From the NCBI GenBank assembly GCA_938004235.1, contig CALKWL010000101.1:1-8935 (forward strand): a stretch of DNA of 8,935 bases, given 5' to 3'. Positions 1-6,288 of this stretch are shown one piece after another. The stretch's first letter is position 1. Every line of letters begins with the position of its first letter. Under the pieces are notes generated by a model that searched no databases, had not been told where the DNA came from, and worked only from the letters and a program-made list of their open reading frames with translations. The DNA comes from an uncultured Gammaproteobacteria bacterium (GTDB taxonomy: Bacteria; Pseudomonadota; Gammaproteobacteria; Halothiobacillales; Halothiobacillaceae). The translations under genes were made by a program, and so were the position numbers.

Positions 1-2
1 TA

Positions 3-647
3 CGCTACGCCCTGACCTGGGGCGCGATGGATGCCCAGTCCGGCTATGAGCGCCTGAGTCTTTGTCTGGGTCAGCAGTACCGCTTCAGCGAAGAGCGCGT
101 CATCCTCAACCCCGGCGACCCGATCAATCCCCGCGGCGCGGGCGAAGCGATTGCTGAACTGGGTGTCGGCTTCACCCGAGAATGGAGCGCGCGCCTGACC
201 GCATCCGAAAGCCAGACCTACGGCGTGCTGAGTTTCCGCCCTCAACCCGCTGACGACGACCTGCCTCACCAGCAGCGCGCATTCAACCTCTACTACGGCA
301 ATCAGGCTGAAATCACCGGCCTGCCCAGCGTCAACCAGATTGGAGCCTCCTTTGTCTGGCCGCTGAGCCGCCAATGGCAAGTTCTCGGGCATTTCGCCCA
401 GGATCTCGATGTCGAAAAACCGCTGCAAATCCTCGCCGGCGTCGCCTACGAGAGTTGTTGCTGGCGGGTCAAGCTTGGCGCGGAATATTATGCGGTAAGT
501 AATCCGAACCCGGACGTGGTCGAATACTCCACCGCCGCCTTATTGCAATTTGAACTCAAGGGCTTAGGTCGCCTGGGCTCGCAAGCCGACAGACGGTTTG
601 AACGTGCTATTCTTGGCTACCGGCCTGATGCGCCATCCGGATTTTAA
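3..647 (+). CDS. lptD: LPS-assembly outer-membrane protein LptD, C-terminal part
   Basis: This is the last 214 codons of lptD; the 5' part lies beyond the left edge, and the frame is open from base 3, so the ATG at 27 is internal. LptD is the outer-membrane barrel that, with the lipoprotein LptE, inserts lipopolysaccharide into the outer leaflet. What is visible is the end of the barrel domain: alternating hydrophobic/polar strands, the segment LSLCLGQQYRFSEERV typical of late barrel strands, and the hallmark paired cysteines in ESCCW, which in E. coli take part in the essential inter-domain disulfides. The protein ends after the usual ILGY-type last strand with a short tail RPDAPSGF. The stop codon TAA (645-647) lies inside the left terminal repeat of a candidate mobile element. 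surA follows after 255 bases, as in the usual lptD-surA order but with an unusually wide gap. The identification rests on the CCW motif, strand pattern and neighbourhood. Confidence 0.93.
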   Translation, partial: RYALTWGAMDAQSGYERLSLCLGQQYRFSEERVILNPGDPINPRGAGEAIAELGVGFTREWSARLTASESQTYGVLSFRPQPADDDLPHQQRAFNLYYGNQAEITGLPSVNQIGASFVWPLSRQWQVLGHFAQDLDVEKPLQILAGVAYESCCWRVKLGAEYYAVSNPNPDVVEYSTAALLQFELKGLGRLGSQADRRFERAILGYRPDAPSGF

Positions 648-787
648 GGGCCTGCTCACGACCCACGGGAGAGGACTGGGTAAGAATGTGTGCTAAAACA
701 AAAGCTTACACCGACCTCACCGTCCTCCTCCCTCAAAGGGGAAGGAGTAAAGACCGCCTTCGGAAAGGTCGTAAGCAGACCCTAAAA
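642..787. mobile_element. MITE-like element with ~21-bp terminal inverted repeats
   Basis: Bases 642-663 and the reverse complement of 767-787 align over 21-22 positions with 19 matches, two C/T differences and one single-base gap: both read TTTTA(A)GGG, C or T, CTGCT, C or T, ACGACC. They enclose a 146-bp unit without a gene. Its centre holds an imperfect 10-bp hairpin (725-734 with 738-747, loop AAA). The left repeat includes the lptD stop codon. I see no convincing target-site duplication and no transposase in the window, so mobility is an inference from architecture; a long RNA hairpin following lptD is the alternative reading. Confidence 0.5.
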
Positions 788-851
788 GGGGGATGAAAAA
801 TTCATCCCTGCGTTTTCATCCCTACCGAGCCCGGTACACACCCAGGCTCGG
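788..851. repeat. Cluster of short hairpins upstream of surA
   Basis: Immediately after the MITE-like unit comes a perfect 8-bp hairpin, GGGATGAA (790-797) with TTCATCCC (801-808) around AAA. A second copy of the right arm, TTTTCATCCC (813-822), can instead pair over 10 bp with 790-799, so two mutually exclusive folds exist. It is followed by CCGAGCC (825-831) with GGCTCGG (845-851), 7 bp around 13 bases. This region would lie in the surA leader, or in the lptD-surA spacer if they are cotranscribed. Neither hairpin is followed by a T-tract, so they are not obvious intrinsic terminators. Function is unknown. Confidence 0.5.
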
Positions 852-902
852 CAGCGACAAACAGCCTAATCTCATCATCACTTCACTTTCGCGGTTGCTC
901 AC

Positions 903-2318
903 ATGCCTCGTCTAACACTCTGCCTCACCCCCTTGCTCCTCAGCCTTGTCTGCGCGCACGCACTCGCGGCAGAAGCCCCGGCAACTCCGTCTCCCGCAGC
1001 CAAAGCCGCGGGACTTGCGCCGGGCAAAGCCGCACAACCGGCGAGCGCGGGCGTCGTTGCACTGGATCGCATCGTGGCTATCGTGAACGACGACGTCATC
1101 ACCGAGCGCGAGCTGCTGCGCCAAATGGCTCTGGTCAGCAACCAGCTGCGCGCCAACAAGCGTCCCATGCCTCCCACCGACGTGCTGCTGCCGCAAGTCC
1201 TCGACCAGATGATTACGCAAAAGACCGAGATGCAGCTGGCGCAGCGTCTGGGGATCAACGTTGATGACCTCAGCCTCGACAACACTCTGCGAGGCATCGC
1301 CAGCGACAACGGCATGAGCATTGAGCAGTTCCGTGATGCGCTCGCCAAAGAAGGGACGGCCTGGGTTGATTTCCGCGAGCAAATTCGCAAGGAAATCGTT
1401 ATCAATCGCCTGCACAAGCGTGAAGTCATTGACCGCATTCAAATTTCAGACAAGGAAATCGACGACGCGCTAAACATGAAGCGTGGTCAACAGAACAGTG
1501 GCAAGGCCAACGCACAGTACCATGTGCGCCAAATTCTGATTGCCCTGCCTGAGTCGGCCACACCCGACGATGTCGCCAAGGCGCGCAGCAAGGCGGAAAA
1601 TACCCTGCAAGCCCTGCGCGACGGCGGCGACTTTGCCGCCTTGGCCGCGAGCGTATCCGGCGCGCGTGACGCCCTCGAAGGCGGCGATCTTGGTTGGCGC
1701 AGCGCCGACGACCTGCCCAGCATCTATGTCGAGGCCGTACTCGCCATGCAGCCGGGGCAGGTTTCCGAGCTGATTCGCAGCCCCAGCGGCTTCCACATCG
1801 TCAAACTCGAAGAAACGCGCGGCGGCGCCCCCTCGGCCAGCGACAATGCGGTCAAGCTGACTGAAACCCATGCACGCCACATCCTGATCCAGACCAGCGA
1901 TGTCATCAACGACGACGAAGCCCGCCGCCGCCTGGAGGACATTCGCCAGCGTCTCGCCAAGGGCGAGGACTTTGCCGTCTTGGCCAAAACCTACTCCAAT
2001 GACAAAGGCTCCGCCGAGCGCGGCGGCGACCTGGGGTGGGCGCGTCCGGGCATGATGGTCGAAGAATTCGAGCAGGTGATGAATACCACGCCAGTCGGAC
2101 AGGTAAGCGCCTCCTTCCGCAGCCAGTTTGGCTGGCACATCCTGCAAGTGCTCGAAACTCGCGATGCCAGCGGCAATATTGAGTACCTGCGCCAGCAAAC
2201 CCGCGAAGCCCTGCTGCGCCGTCATGCTGAAGAAGAACTGGAGCGCTGGCAGCGACGTATTCGCGACGAAGCCTACGTTGAAATTCTACTAGGCGGATCA
2301 GCCAAGCCGCAGTCATGA
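903..2318 (+). CDS. surA: Periplasmic chaperone / peptidyl-prolyl isomerase SurA
   Basis: SurA escorts unfolded outer-membrane proteins, including LptD, across the periplasm to the BAM complex. The 471-residue product starts with a Sec signal peptide (about 1-22: basic R3, hydrophobic LTPLLLSLV, cleavage probably after A20-L21-A22). An Ala/Pro-rich stretch (about 23-50) with no counterpart in the short E. coli N-terminus follows, and explains most of the extra length over E. coli SurA (428 aa). The SurA N-terminal chaperone domain begins at VALDRIVAIVNDDVITEREL (about 52-178). Two parvulin PPIase domains follow: about 206-306 (HVRQILIAL ... GGDLGW ... GFHIVKLEE) and about 321-420 (HARHILIQ ... 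GGDLGWARPGMM ... GWHILQVLE), then the C-terminal helix (421-461) that packs on the N-domain. No good Shine-Dalgarno precedes the ATG, but it is the only start that supplies the signal peptide. Its last bases overlap pdxA by ATGA. Confidence 0.97.
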   Translation: MPRLTLCLTPLLLSLVCAHALAAEAPATPSPAAKAAGLAPGKAAQPASAGVVALDRIVAIVNDDVITERELLRQMALVSNQLRANKRPMPPTDVLLPQVLDQMITQKTEMQLAQRLGINVDDLSLDNTLRGIASDNGMSIEQFRDALAKEGTAWVDFREQIRKEIVINRLHKREVIDRIQISDKEIDDALNMKRGQQNSGKANAQYHVRQILIALPESATPDDVAKARSKAENTLQALRDGGDFAALAASVSGARDALEGGDLGWRSADDLPSIYVEAVLAMQPGQVSELIRSPSGFHIVKLEETRGGAPSASDNAVKLTETHARHILIQTSDVINDDEARRRLEDIRQRLAKGEDFAVLAKTYSNDKGSAERGGDLGWARPGMMVEEFEQVMNTTPVGQVSASFRSQFGWHILQVLETRDASGNIEYLRQQTREALLRRHAEEELERWQRRIRDEAYVEILLGGSAKPQS

Positions 2319-3328
2319 GCGCCGTCACGCCGTTGAAAATTGCGCTGACGCCCGGCGAACCCGCTGGAATCGGCATCGATCTTGCCATTCAGCTGGCGCA
2401 GTTGCCGCTGCCTTTCGAGCTGGTCGCCTTTGCCGATGCCGGACTCATGCAGGCACGCGCCGCCCAGCTGGGCCTCCCCCTACGCTTGCTTGCACATGAC
2501 CACCATCGTCCGGCGCGTCCTTCCAACGCGGGGAACGCGGGCGAACTGACGATATACCCCGTGTCTTTACGCGCCCCCGCCCAGGCTGGCCAGCTCGATC
2601 CTGCCAATGCGGCCTACGTGCTGGATACGCTGCGCATCGCCGCCCGTTGTGTCTTAAGCGGTGAAATGACGGCCTTGGTCACAGGCCCCGTACACAAGGG
2701 CGTCATCAACGACGCCGGGGTAGCCTTCTCCGGCCATACCGAGTTTCTTGCCGAACTGAGCGGCGGCCATCCGGTGATGATGCTGGCCACGAGCCGGCTG
2801 CGCGTAGCGCTGGCCACGACCCACTTGCCCCTGCGCGCGGTGGCCGACGCCGTCACCGCGCCTCTGCTTACGCGCGTATGCCGCATTCTCGATCACGACT
2901 TGCGTACGCGCTTTGACATTCCCGCGCCGCGCATCCTGGTCGCGGGTCTGAACCCGCACGCGGGCGAAGGCGGGCATCTTGGACGTGAAGAAATCGACAT
3001 CATCGAACCCGTACTCAGCGCACTGCGCGCCGAAGGTTTGCAGCTCATCGGCCCCCTGCCTGCCGATACGCTGTTCACCCGCGAGCGCCTGCAAGCCGCC
3101 GATGCCGTACTGGCCATGTACCACGATCAAGGCTTGCCCGTACTCAAATACGCGGGTTTCGGCGAAGCCGTCAACATCACCCTGGGGCTGCCGCTGATCC
3201 GCACCTCGGTCGATCACGGCACTGCGCTCGATCTGGCCGGTACAGGTCGCGCCCATGCAGGCAGCCTGCACCACGCTGCCCTGATGGCGTATACCATGGC
3301 AAGCAAAACAAGCCATATCCCCGCATGA
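2315..3328 (+). CDS. pdxA: 4-hydroxythreonine-4-phosphate dehydrogenase PdxA
   Basis: PdxA oxidises 4-phosphohydroxy-L-threonine with NAD(P)+ in the DXP-dependent pyridoxal 5'-phosphate pathway; the product is condensed by PdxJ. The 337-residue protein has the usual full length. It opens with KIALTPGEPAGIGIDLA, the family start. The substrate-binding pair H141-T142 sits in SGHTEFLAEL. Three metal-ligand histidines are present: H170 (ATTHLPL), H215 (NPHAGEGG) and H270 (MYHDQG), matching E. coli H166, H211 and H266 with a constant offset of four. K278, N287 and R296 correspond to E. coli substrate residues 274, 283 and 292, so the enzyme looks fully active. The start overlaps the surA stop and the stop overlaps the rsmA start, both as ATGA, implying translational coupling; no separate ribosome site is evident. 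Confidence 0.97.
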   Translation: MSAVTPLKIALTPGEPAGIGIDLAIQLAQLPLPFELVAFADAGLMQARAAQLGLPLRLLAHDHHRPARPSNAGNAGELTIYPVSLRAPAQAGQLDPANAAYVLDTLRIAARCVLSGEMTALVTGPVHKGVINDAGVAFSGHTEFLAELSGGHPVMMLATSRLRVALATTHLPLRAVADAVTAPLLTRVCRILDHDLRTRFDIPAPRILVAGLNPHAGEGGHLGREEIDIIEPVLSALRAEGLQLIGPLPADTLFTRERLQAADAVLAMYHDQGLPVLKYAGFGEAVNITLGLPLIRTSVDHGTALDLAGTGRAHAGSLHHAALMAYTMASKTSHIPA

Positions 3329-4155
3329 AACCCAGCCCGAAACACACCCCGCGCAAACGCTTCGGCCAGCACTTTCTGCACGATCAGAGCGTGATTGCGC
3401 AGATCGTTGACGAAATCGCCCCGCAACCCATGAGCATCTCCGGTGAACGCCTGGTCGAAATCGGTCCCGGATTAGGCGCGCTTACCCTGCCTGTGCTGGA
3501 GCGTTGTCAACAACTCGACGCGGTCGAGCTGGATCGAGACGTCATCCCGCACCTGCTCGCCGCCGCGCACGGCAAGGGCGAAATCATCCTGCACCAGACC
3601 GATGCCCTGACCTTCAACTTTGCCAGCCTCTCACAGCATGGCGAACGCTTGCGCGTGATCGGCAACCTGCCCTACAACATCTCCACACCGTTGATGTTTC
3701 ACCTTTTTGAACAACGCCAGGGGAGTATCCCCTTGTTCCGCGACATGACCTTCATGCTGCAACTTGAAGTGTGTGAACGTCTCGCCGCAGCGCCCAACAC
3801 CGAGCACTATGGCCGCCTGTCGGTGATGGCGCAGTACCACGCCGACATCGAACTTCTGTTTCATGTCGGCCCCGAAGCCTTTGACCCGCCGCCCAAGGTT
3901 GACTCGGGCATCGTACGCCTGACCCCCTACCTCACCCCGCCGGTAGATGTGGGCGATCACGCCCTGTTCAGCTTGATGGTGGCGCGCGCCTTCAACATGC
4001 GCCGCAAAACCATCCGCAACGGACTGAAGGGTCTGGTCGATGAGCTCGGCTTCGAGGCCGCCGACATTGACCCGGTGCGCCGCCCGGAGACTCTGAGCCT
4101 GTCCGAGTTCGCGGCGCTTAGCCGCCAGGCCAGACCTGCCCAACCCGCCGCCTAA
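3325..4155 (+). CDS. rsmA: 16S rRNA dimethyladenosine transferase RsmA (KsgA)
   Basis: RsmA dimethylates two adjacent adenosines in the loop of 16S helix 45 (A1518/A1519 in E. coli) and acts as a late 30S-assembly checkpoint. The 276-residue protein carries KRFGQHFLHD near the N-terminus (11-20), SAM motif I EIGPGLGALT (45-54), acidic residue E69 after motif II (AVELD), D93 in the TDAL motif, catalytic motif IV GNLPYNISTPL (113-123), and the signature DPPPKVDSGIVRL (187-199). The C-terminal rRNA-binding region has the expected RRKTIRNGLKG (226-236). One small oddity: the segment that usually reads FMLQKEV reads FMLQLEV here (L147). It is coupled to pdxA by an ATGA overlap. Loss of this gene is known to confer kasugamycin resistance, hence the synonym ksgA. 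Confidence 0.97.
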   Translation: MKPSPKHTPRKRFGQHFLHDQSVIAQIVDEIAPQPMSISGERLVEIGPGLGALTLPVLERCQQLDAVELDRDVIPHLLAAAHGKGEIILHQTDALTFNFASLSQHGERLRVIGNLPYNISTPLMFHLFEQRQGSIPLFRDMTFMLQLEVCERLAAAPNTEHYGRLSVMAQYHADIELLFHVGPEAFDPPPKVDSGIVRLTPYLTPPVDVGDHALFSLMVARAFNMRRKTIRNGLKGLVDELGFEAADIDPVRRPETLSLSEFAALSRQARPAQPAA

Positions 4156-4172
4156 GCGCCCAGCCCAGTCCC

Positions 4173-5048
4173 ATGAGCATCCAGCACATTTTTGCCGACA
4201 TCCCCACCTTGACCGACGCGCTCGCCCAGCGCTGGGCAAACCTGGCTGACGCGGCCATTGCCGAACGCGGACGTTTTAGCGTGGCGCTTTCCGGAGGACG
4301 CACGCCGCGCGCCCTGTATGCCCTGCTGGCAAGCGAAGCATGGCGCAAGCGCCTGCCCTGGGCGCAGACCGAGCTGTACCTGGGTGACGAGCGCTGCGTA
4401 CCCGCCGACCACCCTGACAGCAATGCGCGCATGGTGCGCGAAACCCTGCTTGAGCACCTGGAGACGCCGCCGCTGTTTTTCCCGATGGTGCGGCGCCCCG
4501 CCCACCCCGAGCAGGATGCAGCGCACTACGGCCAACTCCTGCGTGAACGCCTCAGCGAGCCGCTGAAAGCGGCTCCTGTTTGCGGCAGGATGCCGCAACG
4601 CCTGAGGCGCACGGATTATCGCGAATTTACTTCGCGGCAATCCGCGCTGAAAAAATCCAGGGACGGATTTTTTCAATATCGGCAAGACGACGAGACGGCC
4701 TATGCGCCACCATGCTTTGATCTTGCGCTTCTTGGCATGGGCGCCGATGGGCATTTCGCCTCACTCTTTCCCGGCACGGCAGCCAGTGAAGACCGTGAAA
4801 GCCTGGTGTTGCCGGTATGGGTCGAGAAACTGCACGCCTGGCGCATCTCACTGGGGCGACGTGTGATCGCCGCGGCACGGCAGCGCATCGTCATGGTCAC
4901 GGGTGAAGACAAACGCGCGACCTTGTACGAAATCACCCGCAATCCCGTATCCAACCTGCCCATTGCCCGTCTGCAACAGCAAGCCGAGCTTGAATGGTAC
5001 ATTGACTTGGCCGCCGCTCCGGGCAAGCTATCGGACGCCACAACCTGA
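4173..5048 (+). CDS. pgl: 6-phosphogluconolactonase with in-frame repeat-derived insertion
   Basis: Pgl hydrolyses 6-phosphogluconolactone to 6-phosphogluconate, the second step of the oxidative pentose-phosphate and Entner-Doudoroff routes, in the cytoplasm. Family (DevB/NagB-like fold) marks are clear: SVALSGGRTPRALYALL (36-52), ELYLGDERCVP (67-77), SNARMVRETLL (83-93) and FDLALLGMGADGHFASLFPG (182-201). At 291 residues it is about 45-50 longer than usual. The excess is one block, about residues 131-177, between QLLRERLSEP and the strand starting PPCFDLALL. It is basic, low in similarity to anything in the family, and coincides with a DNA stretch packed with hairpins (4557-4680). Frame and both flanking motifs remain intact, so this reads as an in-frame insertion rather than a pseudogene; whether the enzyme still works is unknown. 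It starts 17 bases after rsmA without a clear Shine-Dalgarno. pgl is not part of the E. coli version of this operon, and no zwf or edd/eda lies within the window. Confidence 0.92.
   Translation: MSIQHIFADIPTLTDALAQRWANLADAAIAERGRFSVALSGGRTPRALYALLASEAWRKRLPWAQTELYLGDERCVPADHPDSNARMVRETLLEHLETPPLFFPMVRRPAHPEQDAAHYGQLLRERLSEPLKAAPVCGRMPQRLRRTDYREFTSRQSALKKSRDGFFQYRQDDETAYAPPCFDLALLGMGADGHFASLFPGTAASEDRESLVLPVWVEKLHAWRISLGRRVIAAARQRIVMVTGEDKRATLYEITRNPVSNLPIARLQQQAELEWYIDLAAAPGKLSDATT
4557..4680. repeat. Palindromic element (copy A) inserted in pgl
   Basis: A dense series of hairpins lies within the pgl frame: GAGCCGCT/AGCGGCTC (4557-4564 with 4568-4575); TTGCGGCA/TGCCGCAA (4580-4587 with 4591-4598); a 4-bp CGCC/GGCG (4599-4602 with 4606-4609); a two-tier stem CGGATT/AATCCG (4612-4617 with 4639-4644) enclosing CGCGAA/TTCGCG (4620-4625 with 4631-4636); and a 9-bp stem AAAAAATCC/GGATTTTTT (4650-4658 with 4665-4673) around loop AGGGAC. 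The last module aligns with 5597-5629. Boundaries are approximate because I cannot compare with an uninterrupted pgl. It stays open in the pgl frame. Confidence 0.65.
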
Positions 5049-5080
5049 AGCCCCATACGATTCCTGACATTTCACTGCGC

Positions 5081-5467
5081 ATGAACAAAACCAGCTCTCC
5101 CCCGGACATTGAAGTCACTCCCGAACCCAAATTTCTTGAACAGCATTCGGATGCCGCGCAAAACCGCTATGTATTCGCCTACACCATAACCCTGCACAAT
5201 CGCGGCAACGAAGCGGCGCGCCTACTGGAGCGTCACTGGATCATCACCCACGCCGACGGCCAGACCGAAATCGTGCGCGGCCCCGGCGTGGTCGGCGACC
5301 AACCCCTGCTCGAACCCGGCGAAAGCTATACCTACTCCAGCGGCACGGTCATACCAACCCCGGTAGGCACCATGCAGGGCGACTACCTGTTCGTCAGCGC
5401 CAGCGGCGAGCGCTTTATGGTGCCCATCCCCTGTTTTACCCTGTCCATTCCGCGCGTTCTGCATTGA
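5081..5467 (+). CDS. apaG: ApaG (Co2+/Mg2+ efflux-associated protein)
   Basis: ApaG is a small single-domain beta-sandwich protein of the FN3-like DUF525 family. Its biochemical role is not settled; older genetics in Salmonella linked it (as CorD) to cobalt/magnesium efflux. The 128-residue product matches the usual length (about 125) and shows the conserved run RHWIITHADGQ (46-56), VRGPGVVGDQPLLEPGE (64-80), YSSGTVIPTPVGTMQGDY (85-102) and the closing FMVPIPCFTLSIP (111-123). In many gammaproteobacteria apaG sits between ksgA and apaH; here it is separated from ksgA by pgl and from apaH by a methyltransferase gene. It begins 32 bases after pgl, with no strong Shine-Dalgarno. Its stop is followed 12 bases later by a large perfect hairpin. 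Confidence 0.95.
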   Translation: MNKTSSPPDIEVTPEPKFLEQHSDAAQNRYVFAYTITLHNRGNEAARLLERHWIITHADGQTEIVRGPGVVGDQPLLEPGESYTYSSGTVIPTPVGTMQGDYLFVSASGERFMVPIPCFTLSIPRVLH

Positions 5468-5479
5468 ACCCGGAGTTTC

Positions 5480-5637
5480 CATTAACAGGGTGATTTCAAC
5501 ACCCTGTTAATGCGGGACATGAATGTCCCGCACGCAGATCAATCACTCAAGTGATTGATCTGCGTAGATCGTCTCGGGCGTGTACCGCGACGAAGCGCGT
5601 TAAAAAAGGGCAGGGAGGCTCTTTTTCAACATTCCAT
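5480..5637. repeat. Palindromic element (copy B): tandem hairpins plus shared terminal module
   Basis: The apaG-methyltransferase gap holds three perfect hairpins nearly back to back: a 13-bp stem (5480-5492 with 5500-5512, loop ATTTCAA), a 10-bp stem TGCGGGACAT/ATGTCCCGCA (5511-5520 with 5523-5532), and a 16-bp stem (5532-5547 with 5550-5565, centre CA). Stems one and two share bases 5511-5512. After a connector (5566-5601) comes a 9-bp A-tract/T-tract hairpin (5603-5611 with 5618-5626, loop AGGGAG, one G-U pair). Bases 5597-5629 match 4644-4676 in copy A at 24 of 33 positions. The overall plan, variable hairpins then this module, is the same in both copies. Confidence 0.65.
5602..5627. terminator. 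Possible bidirectional intrinsic terminator within copy B
   Basis: The 9-bp stem has an A-tract (5602-5607) on its left arm and five T's (5622-5626) on its right arm, so either strand could form a hairpin with a U-run. The T's pair in the stem and the GC core is only three to four pairs, so termination strength is doubtful. If active it would separate apaG from the methyltransferase gene. Confidence 0.35.
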
Positions 5638-5649
5638 CAGGGTTGAATC

Positions 5650-6288
5650 ATGCACCGACAAACCACGCCTCTGCGCCGCGCCTACACCATTTGGGCACCG
5701 TTTTATGACAGCCTGCTGGGGCATGGGATCATCAACGCCGCGCGGAAACGGAGCCTCGAACGACTGAGCGACTGGTCTGACAAGAAAGTGCTGCTCATGG
5801 GCATTGGCAGCGGTCTGGATATCCCCTTGCTGCCCCAGGGCGCAGACTATACGGGGATAGACATCACCCCGGCCATGCTTGAGCGCGCACGACAATGCGC
5901 CAAAAGACATGCAAGAACGATTCATCTACTGCCCGGCAATGCCATGCAGCTCGCATTCGACGATGCCGAATTTGACCGGGTCATCATGCACTTGATTCTC
6001 GCCGTCGTCCCCGAACCCGAGCGCGCCCTATGTGAAGCCGTGCGTGTACTCAAGCCCGGCGGTGAGATTCTAATTCTCGACAAGTTTCTACGTCCGGGGC
6101 AAAAAGCGCCGGTGCGCCGCGCCCTCAATCTGCTGACGCGCAATCTCGCCACGCGCACCGATGTCGTCTTTGAAGACATACTCGCGCCATGTGGTGGGGT
6201 TACAGTGCAAAGCAACCATCCTGCACTTTTCCGCGGCTGGTTCCGACATATTCTTTTGCGCAAAGACCTAGCGGACGTGAGCGGCTGA
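5650..6288 (+). CDS. Class I SAM-dependent methyltransferase, PmtA/UbiE-like
   Basis: A 212-residue Rossmann-fold methyltransferase. The N-terminal RAYTIWAPFYDSLLG (10-24) resembles the opening of phospholipid N-methyltransferases (PmtA type) and UbiE-like enzymes. SAM motif I is VLLMGIGSGLD (47-57), the ribose-binding acidic residue is D71 in YTGIDIT, followed by GNAMQLAFDDAEFDRVIMH (96-114) and motif III VLKPGGEILILDKF (133-146). The substrate cannot be assigned; phosphatidylethanolamine or a quinone precursor are guesses from the N-terminal pattern. The start is well supported: an in-frame TGA at 5644-5646 is two codons upstream, and AGGG (5639-5642) sits 7 bases before the ATG, directly after repeat copy B. 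The last codons and the stop fall within another inverted repeat (6267-6357). It lies between apaG and apaH, where E. coli has no gene. Confidence 0.85.
   Translation: MHRQTTPLRRAYTIWAPFYDSLLGHGIINAARKRSLERLSDWSDKKVLLMGIGSGLDIPLLPQGADYTGIDITPAMLERARQCAKRHARTIHLLPGNAMQLAFDDAEFDRVIMHLILAVVPEPERALCEAVRVLKPGGEILILDKFLRPGQKAPVRRALNLLTRNLATRTDVVFEDILAPCGGVTVQSNHPALFRGWFRHILLRKDLADVSG

Noticed and set aside
1470..2225. Long antisense open frame opposite surA (251 codons)
   Set aside because: It mirrors the GC-rich codon pattern of surA and has no family motif; surA on the plus strand is certain.
4650..4673. A-tract/T-tract hairpin in pgl as a working intrinsic terminator
   Set aside because: It lies mid-gene where translating ribosomes would mask it, and its core has few GC pairs.
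4173..5048. pgl as a pseudogene
   Set aside because: Despite the inserted block the frame is continuous and the motifs on both sides are intact, so it is annotated as a coding gene with an insertion.
5480..5637. Hairpin cluster as a CRISPR array or phage attachment site
   Set aside because: There are no regularly spaced direct repeats or spacers, no cas genes, no tRNA and no integrase in the window.
5555..5767. Open frame of 70 codons between apaG and the methyltransferase
   Set aside because: It is built from repeat copy B and then runs out of frame into the methyltransferase gene. It has no recognisable domain; its openness reflects the readable A/T-tract module.
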